A stretch of DNA of 64,000 nt, taken from contig CAYRKH010000005.1 of assembly GCA_964424805.1 (NCBI GenBank), forward strand, positions 38,257-102,256. The letters are read 5' to 3'. A program made the translations under genes and the position numbers. Of this stretch, positions 16,900-25,262 are shown piece after piece (position 1 is the stretch's first letter; the number at the start of each line of letters is the position of its first letter). The notes under the pieces are model-generated. The model saw only the letters and a program-made list of their open reading frames with translations. It made no database searches and was not told the origin of the DNA. Source of the DNA: IDS-8 sp964424805 (GTDB lineage: Bacteria; Pseudomonadota; Gammaproteobacteria; Steroidobacterales; Woeseiaceae).

Positions 16900-18528
16900 T
16901 CATCCGCCGCGCAGCCTGAAGGCCGACGGCCTCACGCCCAGCAGGAACAACGCCGCAAAGTAGATCGCCGCGCCTGCTGTTACCTCGGCGCCCAGCCACA
17001 ACGAGCGGCTCACGATGCCGCTCTCCAGCCACCACTCGAGCGGGCGCGCCAGGTACAGCAACGCGGCGACCATGCACGCGCCGCCGATGACGATGCGCAG
17101 GAGAAACCCCGCCCAGCCGCCGCTGCGACCGGCTATCCCGTCGGCCCGGAGGCGGACGAAAAGCAGCACGGCGTTCAGGATCGCCGCCACCGAGATCGCG
17201 AGCGCGAGACCGGCGTGCGCCCCCTCGTATCCCGCCTGCGTCAGCCACCAGGCCAGCAATACGCTCAGCAGGAAATTCACTGCCAGCGCGATCAGCCCGA
17301 TTTTCACCGGCGTTTTCGTGTCCTCGCGCGCGAAGTAAGCCGGCGCCAGGATCTTGACGAACGAGAAGCCGACCAAACCGAGCGCGAATGCCTGCAGGCT
17401 CAACGCCGCCATGCGCACGTCCGAGGCGGAGAACGCGCCGCCGTAGAAGATCGTGCCAACCAGCGGCTCTGCCAGCACGACCAGCCCCAGCGCGGCGGGC
17501 ACGGCAATGAGGAATACGAGCCGCATCGACCAGTCGACGGTCCGCGAGAACTCGGCCATGGAGGCATTGGCGTGCTGGCGCGACAGGTAGGGCAAAGTGA
17601 CGGTTGCCAGCGCAATGCCGAACAATCCAAGCGGGAACTCCATCAGCCGGTCCGAGTAATACAGGAGGCTGATCTTGCCGACGTCCAGCATCGACGCGAT
17701 GATCCCGCCGAGCAGCACGTTGATCTGCGCCACCGACGAGCCGAAGATCGCCGGCAGCATCAGCTTGCCGATCCGGCGCACCCCCTCGTGTTGAGGGCGC
17801 CAGCGCGGCCGGGGAACGGCGTGGATCTTCGCCAGGAACGGCAGCTGGAACAGGAGCTGCACGATGCCGGCAATGAATACTCCCCACGCCAGCGCCATGC
17901 CCGGGTTCTCGAGCTGCGGCGACAGCCACATCGCGCTCGCGATCAGCACCACGTTCAAAATCACGGGCGTGAACGCCGGGGCGGCGAACCGGCCGTAGGT
18001 GTTCAGGATGCCGCCCGCGAAGGCCGTCAGCGATACGAAGAAGAGGTACGGGAACGTGAACCGCAGCATCGCCGTGGCCACGTCGAAGCGGCCGTCCTCG
18101 CCGATGAAGCCCGGGGCGACGATGAGCACCAAAAGCGGCGCCGCAATGACGCCGGCCAGCGTCACGAGGAACAGGATCAGCCCGAACGTGCCGGCGACGG
18201 CGTCGACCAGCAGGCGCGCTTCCTCGTGGTCGTGCCGTTCGCGGTAGCGCGCCATGACCGGCACGAAGCCCTGGGAGAACGCGCCCTCGGCGAAGAAGCG
18301 GCGCAGCATGTTCGGGATACGGTTGGCGACGATGAACGCATCCATGATGACGGTCGCCCCGAAGTAGCGGGCGAACACGACGTCGCGCACGAGGCCGAGT
18401 ATGCGCGACAGCAGGGTCATGCCGCTGACGACAGAGGTCGACTGCAGGAGATGGCGACCGGACAGGGTGCGCGGCGGCAGGTCGGGTGCGGCGGAGGTCC
18501 GGCCGTCGGCCGGCTGGTGTTCGGGCAT
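16900..18528 (-). CDS. murJ: Lipid II flippase MurJ (MviN)
   Basis: A 542-residue MOP-superfamily protein with about 14 transmembrane helices that flips lipid II for peptidoglycan synthesis. Family features include SGMTLLSRILGLVRD near the N-terminus, RRFFAEGAFSQGFVPV, and YYSDRLMEFPLGLFGIA in the middle. The ATG at 18528 is used; a GTG ten codons upstream (18558) is possible. It is divergent from rpsT and upstream of ribF-lspA, the usual gammaproteobacterial arrangement. Confidence 0.94.
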   Translation of the reverse strand: MPEHQPADGRTSAAPDLPPRTLSGRHLLQSTSVVSGMTLLSRILGLVRDVVFARYFGATVIMDAFIVANRIPNMLRRFFAEGAFSQGFVPVMARYRERHDHEEARLLVDAVAGTFGLILFLVTLAGVIAAPLLVLIVAPGFIGEDGRFDVATAMLRFTFPYLFFVSLTAFAGGILNTYGRFAAPAFTPVILNVVLIASAMWLSPQLENPGMALAWGVFIAGIVQLLFQLPFLAKIHAVPRPRWRPQHEGVRRIGKLMLPAIFGSSVAQINVLLGGIIASMLDVGKISLLYYSDRLMEFPLGLFGIALATVTLPYLSRQHANASMAEFSRTVDWSMRLVFLIAVPAALGLVVLAEPLVGTIFYGGAFSASDVRMAALSLQAFALGLVGFSFVKILAPAYFAREDTKTPVKIGLIALAVNFLLSVLLAWWLTQAGYEGAHAGLALAISVAAILNAVLLFVRLRADGIAGRSGGWAGFLLRIVIGGACMVAALLYLARPLEWWLESGIVSRSLWLGAEVTAGAAIYFAALFLLGVRPSAFRLRGG

Positions 18529-18645
18529 GCGGCTGGAGCCTTGAGCGCGGAATCGCACTAGTGTAGCGTGAAATGCATCCTCGAATCAGTCACATAGCCC
18601 GAAATGTGAGCCGGCGCGCCACGCGGCGACCTGCCCGGGACGGCG

Positions 18646-18674
18646 TTGACATTCGACCGGCGCCCGCGAATAAT
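18646..18674 (+). promoter_or_regulatory. Sigma-70 promoter of rpsT
   Basis: A perfect -35 TTGACA at 18646-18651 is followed after exactly 17 bases by AATAAT at 18669-18674 as -10. The start of transcription would be near 18681, about 60 bases before the rpsT GTG. Confidence 0.75.
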
Positions 18675-18740
18675 ACGCGGCTCTTTTGGACCCGACGCGC
18701 GTTAAGCGCCGCCGGGCAAACCCGACACACGGTATCACGA

Positions 18741-19007
18741 GTGGCCAACATCAAATCAGCCCGGAAGCGCGCCCGGCAGGCAGACAAGACGCGGCTCCAT
18801 AACATGGGCCTGCGCTCGCGCATGCGCACGCACATCAAGAACGTCATCAAGGCCGTCGAAAAGGGCGACAAGGATGCCGCCGGCAAGGCATACACCGCCG
18901 CCGTACCGGTCATCGACAGCATGACCAACAAGGGCATCATCAGCAAGAACAAGGCCGCCCGCCACAAGAGCCGCCTGAACCGAATGGTAAAGGCGCTCGC
19001 CGCCTAA
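18741..19007 (+). CDS. rpsT: 30S ribosomal protein S20
   Basis: An 88-residue basic protein, MANIKSARKRARQADKTR at its N-terminus, with the S20 segments RSRMRTHIKNVIKAVEKGD and KGIISKNKAARHKSRL. It binds 16S rRNA early in small-subunit assembly. The start codon is GTG, without a strong Shine-Dalgarno sequence; non-AUG starts are known for rpsT in other bacteria, where they serve autoregulation. The stop codon lies within a 13-bp direct repeat that flanks the hairpin repeat downstream. Confidence 0.96.
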   Translation: MANIKSARKRARQADKTRLHNMGLRSRMRTHIKNVIKAVEKGDKDAAGKAYTAAVPVIDSMTNKGIISKNKAARHKSRLNRMVKALAA

Positions 19008-19101
19008 GTAATTTCCTAAAAAGGTGTCTAAAAAGGTGTCAGGTTTATTTTCCTAAAAGGAAAATAAACCTGACACCTTTTTACCCTTCTAAGTAATTTC
19101 C
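19005..19101. repeat. Palindromic repeat flanked by 13-bp direct repeats between rpsT and obgE
   Basis: Arms 19029-19054 and 19058-19083 are 26-base perfect reverse complements with an AAA loop, sharing the AGGTGTCAGGTTTATTTTC core with the copy at 1098-1153. A partial extra copy of TAAAAGGTGTC precedes the left arm (19018-19028). The block is bounded by identical CTAAGTAATTTCC at 19005-19017 and 19089-19101. The left copy holds the rpsT stop TAA and the right copy the obgE stop TAG (minus strand). This looks like insertion of a repeat element with duplication of the target. The hairpin also lies where a bidirectional terminator would be expected. Confidence 0.85.
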
Positions 19102-20093
19102 CGCATTACCGCCTGCGCGAGTTCCTCGCAGCCCGCGCCCGTGGCGGCGCTGACCTCGAAGTACGGCGCCTGCCAGTCCAGCGCCTCCAGCAGCCGCTGC
19201 CGTGCGGGGACGAGGTCCTCCGGCGGCAGCAGGTCCACCTTGTTCAGCACGAGCCAGCGCGGCTTTGCGGCCAGCTCTGTTGAGAACTTGCCGAGCTCCC
19301 GTTCGATGGCGCGCACCTGGCCGGCGGGGTCGTCCGCCGCATCGAGCGGCGCCATATCGACGAGGTGCAGCAGCAGCCTGCAGCGCTGCACGTGCTTCAG
19401 GAACTGCAGCCCGAGCCCCGCGCCCTCCGCGGCGCCCTCGATCAGGCCGGGGATGTCGGCGACCACGAAGCTCTGCCCCACCCCGACCGTCACGACGCCG
19501 AGGTGTGGATGCAGGGTCGTGAACGGATAGGCGGCCACTTTCGGCCTGGCCCTCGACAACGCTCGCAGCAATGTGGATTTGCCTGCATTGGGGAGGCCGA
19601 CGAGCCCGGCGTCGGCAAGCAGCTTGAGCTCGAGCTTCAGGTGCCGTGCCTCGCCGGGCGTGCCGCTCGTGGTCTTGCGAGGCGCCCGGTTGGTACTGCT
19701 CTTGAACCGGGTGTTCCCGTAGCCGCCGCGCCCGCCCTCCGCGACCTTCAGGCGCTGGCCGTCCTCCGCAAGATCGCCCAGGAGCTCGCCCGTGTCGACG
19801 TCGTGAACCAGCGTGCCGCGCGGCACCGGAATCACGAGGTCCTCGCCCGATTTTCCGGTCTTGTTGCGGCCGGCGCCGGGCTGGCCGCTTTCCGCGCGGT
19901 ATTTCCGGGCCACGCGAAAATCCGCGAGGGTATTGATCCCCTCCCGAGCCACCAGGTACACGCTGCCGCCGTGGCCGCCGTCACCGCCGTCGGGACCGCC
20001 GCGCTCGATGTACTTCTCGCGGCGAAAGCTCAGGCACCCGGGCCCGCCGTTGCCGGCGTGCGCCCGAATGGTGGCTTCATCGACGAATTTCAT
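19089..20093 (-). CDS. obgE: GTPase ObgE/CgtA
   Basis: A 334-residue Obg-family GTPase acting in 50S subunit maturation. The N-terminal Obg fold begins MKFVDEATIRAHAGNGGPGC and includes the glycine-rich GGPDGGDGGHGGSVYL segment. The G domain has P-loop GLPNAGKST, switch TTLHPHLGVV, DIPGLIEGA and NKVD. The ATG at 20093 matches the family N-terminus; a GTG five codons upstream (20108) is possible. No extended C-terminal domain is present. It follows rpmA on the same strand but behind an intrinsic terminator. Confidence 0.96.
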   Translation of the reverse strand: MKFVDEATIRAHAGNGGPGCLSFRREKYIERGGPDGGDGGHGGSVYLVAREGINTLADFRVARKYRAESGQPGAGRNKTGKSGEDLVIPVPRGTLVHDVDTGELLGDLAEDGQRLKVAEGGRGGYGNTRFKSSTNRAPRKTTSGTPGEARHLKLELKLLADAGLVGLPNAGKSTLLRALSRARPKVAAYPFTTLHPHLGVVTVGVGQSFVVADIPGLIEGAAEGAGLGLQFLKHVQRCRLLLHLVDMAPLDAADDPAGQVRAIERELGKFSTELAAKPRWLVLNKVDLLPPEDLVPARQRLLEALDWQAPYFEVSAATGAGCEELAQAVMREIT

Positions 20094-20108
20094 GAAGACA
20101 TTGTCCAC

Positions 20109-20134
20109 AAAAAACCCCGCGAAGGTGCGGGGTT
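20109..20134 (-). terminator. Intrinsic terminator after rpmA
   Basis: On the minus strand AACCCCGC pairs with GCGGGGTT across a six-base loop and is followed by a run of T residues (20114-20109). It lies 27 bases after the rpmA stop and immediately before obgE, so it would reduce obgE expression relative to rplU-rpmA. Confidence 0.85.
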
Positions 20135-20160
20135 CTTCGGGTCCGCGCGAAAAGCGACGC

Positions 20161-20418
20161 TCAGCTCGTTTCGACGCTCACGAACTGGCGGTTCTTCGGA
20201 CCTTTCTTCTCGAACTTCACCTGCCCGTTGCGAGTCGCGAACAGCGTGTGATCGCGGCCGATGCCGACATTGACGCCGGGGTGAAAGCGCGTGCCCCGCT
20301 GGCGCACAATGATGTTGCCCGCGACCACGTTCTCGCCGCCGAAGATCTTGACGCCGAGTCGTTTTGACTCCGAATCACGCCCGTTCTTGCTGCTTCCGCC
20401 TGCTTTCTTGTGTGCCAC
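20161..20418 (-). CDS. rpmA: 50S ribosomal protein L27
   Basis: An 85-residue protein beginning MAHKKAGGSSKNGRDSESKR with the L27 core VVAGNIIVRQRGTRFHPG. The N-terminus reaches toward the peptidyl transferase centre. It follows rplU by 76 bases and ends at a terminator, the standard rplU-rpmA unit. Confidence 0.98.
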   Translation of the reverse strand: MAHKKAGGSSKNGRDSESKRLGVKIFGGENVVAGNIIVRQRGTRFHPGVNVGIGRDHTLFATRNGQVKFEKKGPKNRQFVSVETS

Positions 20419-20494
20419 TTTACCGTACCTGTTGCTCTAGCCCGGCCGTCCGGCCGGAAACCCGTTGTTCATGAGATCGCGGTTTCGCGAACCC

Positions 20495-20986
20495 TCACTC
20501 GTCGCCGGCGTCCTTCTTCCCGGCGACCGTCTTCTTGGAAGCGGCCTTCCTGGTTGCCGTCTTCTTGCTCGTCTTCTTCGCAGCGGCCTTTGTGCCGGCG
20601 CTCTTCTCCGCCTGCTTCGGCGCCGCGGACTCTTCCGCTGCCGCCGCCGACGTCTCCTGCTTCGGCTTGCCCGACGCCGCGCCGATCGAGGTAATCTCCA
20701 CCTCCGTGAACCACTGCCGGTGCGTGTGCTGCCGCAGGTAGTTCTGCCGGCGCCGGAACTTCGTGACGCTTACCTTGCCGGTGCGTCCCTGCCGAACCAC
20801 CTTCGCACTGACGGTCGTGCCCGACAAGAGCGGGCTGCCGACGTTGACGTCGCTGCCCTCGCCCACCAGCAGGACCTCGTCGAAGCTGACGTCAGCACCT
20901 TCCTCGGCGTCGAGTTTCTCGACCTTCAGGCGCTCACCTTCCGCTGCCCGGTACTGTTTGCCGCCAGCGCGAAAAACCGCGTACAT
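20495..20986 (-). CDS. rplU: 50S ribosomal protein L21 with long Lys/Ala-rich C-terminal tail
   Basis: A 163-residue protein. Residues 1-103 are a standard L21: MYAVFRAGGKQYRAAEGE, then QGRTGKVSVTKFRRRQNYLR and HRQWFTEVEI. About 60 residues follow, rich in lysine, alanine, serine and threonine, with repeated AAKKTSKKTATRKAASKK-type runs that resemble histone H1 tails. L21 is normally about 103 residues. The tail is in frame and ends at a normal stop, with no sign of a frameshift. It may add RNA or DNA contacts. The gene heads the rplU-rpmA unit with its own promoter. Confidence 0.95.
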   Translation of the reverse strand: MYAVFRAGGKQYRAAEGERLKVEKLDAEEGADVSFDEVLLVGEGSDVNVGSPLLSGTTVSAKVVRQGRTGKVSVTKFRRRQNYLRQHTHRQWFTEVEITSIGAASGKPKQETSAAAAEESAAPKQAEKSAGTKAAAKKTSKKTATRKAASKKTVAGKKDAGDE

Positions 20987-21104
20987 CGTCTACTCCGTCT
21001 TGCGACCTGCAGCGAAAAACGCAAGCCGCTGAAAAATCCATGAAAATCGGGCGACTGGCCGGGGATACCGGCCGGACATGGCTTGCCGCCACAAAAGAGC
21101 GGGA

Positions 21105-21133
21105 ATTCTATAGACTCGATGAGCCCGGGTCAA
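21105..21133 (-). promoter_or_regulatory. Sigma-70 promoter of rplU-rpmA
   Basis: On the minus strand -35 TTGACC (21133-21128) and -10 TAGAAT (21110-21105) are separated by exactly 17 bases, each one mismatch from consensus. Transcription would start about 110 bases before the rplU ATG, leaving a leader that could carry regulatory structure. Confidence 0.7.
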
Positions 21134-21249
21134 CGCGCGGCCCCGCACGAAGGCGCTGCTTTTCAACGGTTTGGAGCCGGCCGGTAGTGGCAACCTCGCG
21201 CAGCGGTCTGTCGCCAATGCGGGACGTTTCAGGCATTATCATCTCCGCC

Positions 21250-22248
21250 ATGCAGCTCGCAGAGAAATCACCCGACGCCCTCTCCCTGGACGACGTCTCG
21301 CGGCTTGCCGCGAGCGACATGGCCGCCGTCGACGCCCTCATTCGCGAGTCCCTCAAGAGCGACGTGATCCTCGTCTCCGAGGTGTCGCAGCACATCGTCA
21401 CCAGCGGCGGCAAGCGGCTGCGGCCGCTGATCGTGCTGCTCGCGGCGCGCGCGCTGGGCTACGACGGGAGCGCCCACGTGCAGTCCGCCGCCATCATCGA
21501 GTTCATCCACACTGCCACCCTGCTGCACGATGACGTGGTCGACTCGTCCGCTCGCCGCCGCGGCCGCGACACGGCCAACACCGTCTTCGGCAACCAGGCG
21601 AGCGTGCTGGTCGGCGACTTCCTCTACTCCCGCGCCTTCCAGATGATGGTGAACGTCGGCCGGATGCGGGTCATGCAGATCCTGGCGGACGCGACCAACA
21701 CCATCGCCGCCGGCGAGGTCATGCAGCTCATGAACGTGCACGACCCCGACCTTTCCGAGGCCAGCTACCGACAGGTCATCTACCGCAAGACCGCGCGGCT
21801 GTTCGAGGCGGGCGCGCAGATCGCGGCCGTGCTCGCCGAGCGCAACGACCGCGACGAGGCAGCGATGATCCGCTACGGCCAGGACCTCGGTACCGCCTTC
21901 CAGCTCATCGACGACGCGCTGGACTACGGTGCCTCGCCGGAGGAACTCGGCAAGAACCTCGGCGACGACCTCGCGGAAGGCAAGATGACGCTGCCCCTGA
22001 TCTATGCCATGGCGAAAGGCAGCGACGGCGAGCGCAAGCTGATACGGGCGGCGATCGAAGGCGGAGGGCTGCACGGCCTCGACGACATCCAGGCCGTCAT
22101 CGACCGCACGGGCGCGCTCGAGTACACGGCCGCCCGGGCCCGCGAAGCGGCCGACTCCGCCATCGACGCGCTTGCCGGCATCCCGGAAAGCGAGCACCGG
22201 GCCGCGCTGGTAGCGATCGCGGAGTTCGCGGTCAAGCGCCGCTCCTGA
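21250..22248 (+). CDS. ispB: Octaprenyl-diphosphate synthase-type polyprenyl synthase
   Basis: A 332-residue trans-polyprenyl diphosphate synthase making the ubiquinone side chain. Both aspartate-rich motifs are present: LLHDDVVD and LIDDALDY. The GGKRLRPL segment near residue 60 is the family's substrate-binding loop, and a GNQASVLVGDFLYSRAF stretch matches IspB. The ATG at 21250 gives a normal IspB length; longer in-frame starts upstream are possible but would add unsupported sequence. Its position divergent from rplU is conserved in gammaproteobacteria. Confidence 0.94.
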   Translation: MQLAEKSPDALSLDDVSRLAASDMAAVDALIRESLKSDVILVSEVSQHIVTSGGKRLRPLIVLLAARALGYDGSAHVQSAAIIEFIHTATLLHDDVVDSSARRRGRDTANTVFGNQASVLVGDFLYSRAFQMMVNVGRMRVMQILADATNTIAAGEVMQLMNVHDPDLSEASYRQVIYRKTARLFEAGAQIAAVLAERNDRDEAAMIRYGQDLGTAFQLIDDALDYGASPEELGKNLGDDLAEGKMTLPLIYAMAKGSDGERKLIRAAIEGGGLHGLDDIQAVIDRTGALEYTAARAREAADSAIDALAGIPESEHRAALVAIAEFAVKRRS

Positions 22249-22262
22249 ATCCCCTGGCCGGC

Positions 22263-23324
22263 TCAGTACCCCCGCGCCGCGTCGAACCGGTTCTCCATTT
22301 CCCCCGCCCGGCCCTGGAGGAACAGCTCGAGGTTGCGGCAGAACAGCGCCGCCAGCCGCTCGTTCTCCGCTGCCACCCTGCTCGCGGAATGCGGGCTGAT
22401 GAGCACGTTCTCGAGATCCCACAGCGGGCTCTTCTCCGGCAGCGGCTCGGTGCGAAACACGTCGAGGGCCGCGAACGCCAGCCGCCCCGACAAGAGCGCG
22501 GCGACCAGGGCGGCTTCGTCGACGGCGGAGCCCCGCCCGATGCTGACGAGCACCGCGCCGGGCTTCAGGGCGTCGAAGGCGGCACCGTCGAGGATGTCCC
22601 GCGTGGCGGGCGTCTCCGGCGCGCACAGCACCAGCGCGTCGGTCTCCCCGAGCATCGCGTGCAGGTCCGCCTGCCGGAAGACCGCGTCGATCGCGAGATC
22701 GGCCGCGGTCACGGCGGATTCGTCGCGAATGAGGCCGTTCACCCGCATGCCGAACGACTTGCCCGTCGCCGCGATCCGTCGGCCGATACCGCCCAGGCCG
22801 ACGATCGACAGGGTCTTGCCCTCGAGGCTGCCGGAGGTGTAGAGCTGCCAGCGGCGCGCCGCCTGTTCACGCCGCAGGTGCGCATACTCCTTGGCGTGCA
22901 TCAGCAGGGCCATGAAGGTGAACTCGGTCAGCGGCGCGGCGTGCAGGCCGCGCGCGGTGGTGATCGTGATGCCGCGCGCGCCCAGCCCGAGCGCCTGTAC
23001 CCGCGGGCCGACGCCGGAGTTGGCGGCCTGGATCCACTGCAGCGCTCCGGCGTTGTCCACCGGATTGGTGCCGTCCGCACGATCGGGCGGGATGTCCCAC
23101 AGGATTTGCGCCCCGGCGATCAACTCGTCCCAGCGGGCCTCATCCCCCGGCGAGCGCCGGAAATCCGGGTCGCCCTGGTGATCCCCGTGATAGCGCATCG
23201 GCGGCAGCAGGCCGGGCTCGTACAGCACCTCGACCTGCTCCGGCCCTACCCGGCCGATTCTCTCCACGTGCTCCGGCTCCAGCGGTGTCGCGATGACCAG
23301 CCGGAGTTTGTTCTTGTTCTTCAA
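22263..23324 (-). CDS. D-2-hydroxyacid dehydrogenase family protein
   Basis: A 353-residue NAD(P)-dependent oxidoreductase. The Rossmann motif is GLGGIGRRIA, with the downstream arginine of the nucleotide domain. The catalytic set is visible as SIGRGSAVDE (Arg region), FRTEPLPEKSPLW (Glu) and ISPHSAS (His). The start codon is TTG at 23324 (MKNKNKLRL); no in-frame ATG is near. The substrate, possibly glyoxylate/hydroxypyruvate or another 2-ketoacid, cannot be assigned. It converges on ispB, with 14 bases between stops. Confidence 0.9.
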   Translation of the reverse strand: MKNKNKLRLVIATPLEPEHVERIGRVGPEQVEVLYEPGLLPPMRYHGDHQGDPDFRRSPGDEARWDELIAGAQILWDIPPDRADGTNPVDNAGALQWIQAANSGVGPRVQALGLGARGITITTARGLHAAPLTEFTFMALLMHAKEYAHLRREQAARRWQLYTSGSLEGKTLSIVGLGGIGRRIAATGKSFGMRVNGLIRDESAVTAADLAIDAVFRQADLHAMLGETDALVLCAPETPATRDILDGAAFDALKPGAVLVSIGRGSAVDEAALVAALLSGRLAFAALDVFRTEPLPEKSPLWDLENVLISPHSASRVAAENERLAALFCRNLELFLQGRAGEMENRFDAARGY

Positions 23325-23465
23325 CGCTTAACTATCCCTTTGAGAGCCTCTTCGGCTGGGCGACTGAAACCGCCCTGACACTTATATATAGGCAGCCCGC
23401 GTTCGACGGCCTGCAAAACCATCTGGCCCCGTGCGGTCTGCCTGTGTATCATTGCGCGCCTGTTT

Positions 23466-23542
23466 CGGGGTGTAGCTCAGCCTGGTAGAGCACTGCCTTC
23501 GGGAGGCAGGGGCCGTAGGTTCAAATCCTATCACCCCGACCA
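23466..23542 (+). tRNA. tRNA-Pro (anticodon CGG)
   Basis: A 77-base cloverleaf beginning CGGGGTGTAGCTCAG, with acceptor pair CGGGGTG/CACCCCG, anticodon loop TTCGGGA (CGG, reading CCG), T-arm GGTTCAAATCC, and CCA encoded at the 3' end. A TATCAT 15 bases upstream could be its -10 element. Confidence 0.97.
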
Positions 23543-23607
23543 GGATTCCCGCGTTCGTACGGCTTCGGCCTCCCTGCTCTTCAACGCCGGCCCGCTGGCG
23601 AACCCCG

Positions 23608-25041
23608 TCACCCGGGCGGGAACGCCTTCGCCACCTCACGCAGCAGGTCCCAGCGGTCGAAACCCTGCTTGCCGTAGTCCAGCCCGCGGCGCACGATCAC
23701 GAGGCGATGCGACGGCGCCACGATGACGTACTGGCCGCGGTTCCCTGCCGTCGAGTACGCGTCCTTCGGCACGTCGCTGCGGTCGTCGGGCACCAGCCAC
23801 CACTGGCCGCCGTAAAAGCCCCCGTCGTCGCGGGTCGCCGGCGCCGGCGTGCGCACGAACTCGATCCACGCCTCCGAGATCAGCCGCTCCCCTTCCCAGG
23901 TGCCGCCGTTCAAATACAAGAGCCCGAAGCGCGCGAGGTCGCGCGCGTTCGTATAGACCTGGCTGCTCAGGATGAAGTCGCCGAAGCGGTCGACGCTCAA
24001 CAGCGTGTTGCGCATGCCGATACGGTCGAGCAGCGCTTTCCGCGGAAACTCGAGATAGGCCTGCGGATCGCCGATAGCGCGTTTCATCGCATACACGGCG
24101 AGCAACGTATCGTAGTTTTCATAATCCCAGAACGTGCCGGGCTCCCGGACCAGCCCGCGATCGCGTGCGCCGTCAACTGAGCTCGCGCCCGCCCAGTACG
24201 CGAGGCCGGAGCCGGTCGCGTACTCCATCTGGAAATCGTCCACGGGATACAGGCCGCTCGACATGTTGAGCACGTGACGCAGCGTAATGGCACTGCGCGG
24301 ATCATGTGTACCGGCGGGCAGCTCGGGATGCCAGTCGAAGCCGAGCGGCTCATCCAGTGCAAGCTGGCCTTCGTCAACCAGCATGCCGATCAGCGTTACG
24401 GCGATGCTCTTGGCCGTGGACCAGGTGCGCGTCCGCGTCGTCATGTCGACGCCCGGCGCGTAGCGCTCGAGGGCGATGCTACCGTCGTGCACCACCAGCA
24501 GGCTCAACGTCACCTGTTCCGGCGATTCCCTCTCGAAGGCCCAGGCGGCAGCGGCCTCGAGCGCTTCGACGTCCACGTCCTTACCGGGCACGTAGGCCTC
24601 GACGAGGTCGCCGTTCGGCCAGGGCATCCCCGCCGGATCCCCGGGAGGCGCCGGTAGCGACAGCCGCGGCAGCGCGCCGATGTCGCTCCAGTCCTGGTCC
24701 GGCGCCATGACCACGCAGCCCACGCCTTCGCGGAAGGCCGCCCGCATCGTCGGCGGGTTTTCTTCCGTGCCGATGGCCACCGCCTTCAGGCGGCGGTCGA
24801 TGGTGTAGTCACCGCCGTCGGCCGTGCCGACCGGGTGCTCGAGGTAGGCGAGCTCCTGCTCGAACACCTGTTCCAGCGTACGCCCGGAAGTGAACAGGCC
24901 GTTGCACGTCAGCACGGCCTGCACACCGCGCCGGATCATTTCGCGGTTCGACCCGAAATAGTCGAAAGTATCGGCAGGGCGAGCGCAGGCGGCGCCGTGA
25001 AGGAGAGCAGTGACCAACAACGTAACCAGGACGCGATGCAT
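23608..25041 (-). CDS. Secreted serine hydrolase, beta-lactamase/esterase (class C-like) family
   Basis: A 477-residue protein with a signal peptide (MHRVLVTLLVTALLHGAACA). The ATG at 25041 is preceded by AAGGAA, which decides the start against a longer frame reaching 25119. The catalytic serine and lysine are in the SxxK motif S208-TAK, and the YxN-like YENY element appears about 100 residues later, with HRLVIVRRG near the C-terminus. Members act on esters, amides or D-amino peptides; true beta-lactamase activity is unlikely to be its main role. The first 120 residues are not typical of the family and may be a partner domain. It is followed (upstream on this strand) by a REP-like cluster. 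Confidence 0.88.
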   Translation of the reverse strand: MHRVLVTLLVTALLHGAACARPADTFDYFGSNREMIRRGVQAVLTCNGLFTSGRTLEQVFEQELAYLEHPVGTADGGDYTIDRRLKAVAIGTEENPPTMRAAFREGVGCVVMAPDQDWSDIGALPRLSLPAPPGDPAGMPWPNGDLVEAYVPGKDVDVEALEAAAAWAFERESPEQVTLSLLVVHDGSIALERYAPGVDMTTRTRTWSTAKSIAVTLIGMLVDEGQLALDEPLGFDWHPELPAGTHDPRSAITLRHVLNMSSGLYPVDDFQMEYATGSGLAYWAGASSVDGARDRGLVREPGTFWDYENYDTLLAVYAMKRAIGDPQAYLEFPRKALLDRIGMRNTLLSVDRFGDFILSSQVYTNARDLARFGLLYLNGGTWEGERLISEAWIEFVRTPAPATRDDGGFYGGQWWLVPDDRSDVPKDAYSTAGNRGQYVIVAPSHRLVIVRRGLDYGKQGFDRWDLLREVAKAFPPG

Positions 25042-25125
25042 GCAGCGATTCCTTGCGGAAGGCGAGACCGGTGAACCATAGCAGAGCGCCGGCGGAACCG
25101 GCAGGCCTCGCACGCTCATCCGCTA

Positions 25126-25262
25126 TGTAGGAGCGCGCACTGCGCGCGATGCTGATCGACGTCAGGTGGCATCGCGCGCGGTGCGCGCTCCTACAGATGC
25201 GTTGGATCCATTGCGCGATGCGGATTGCCTCCTGTGGCATCGCGCGCGGTGCGCGCTCCTAC
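25126..25262. repeat. Cluster of three REP-like units (BIME-like)
   Basis: Three units share GTAGGAGCGCGCA(C/T)(T/C)GCGCGCGATGCC: 25126-25152 in the forward orientation, and 25166-25195 and 25234-25262 inverted. The first two face each other and can fold into one long imperfect hairpin; the third is a tandem copy of the second. A fourth unit lies at 1178-1204. The last unit overlaps the end of the sigma factor gene and supplies its TAG stop. No transposase of the REP-associated kind is in the window. Confidence 0.85.

Noticed and set aside
25126..25262. The repeat cluster as a CRISPR array
   Set aside because: Only three units, in mixed orientation, with unequal gaps and no cas genes; they are palindromic REP-like units.
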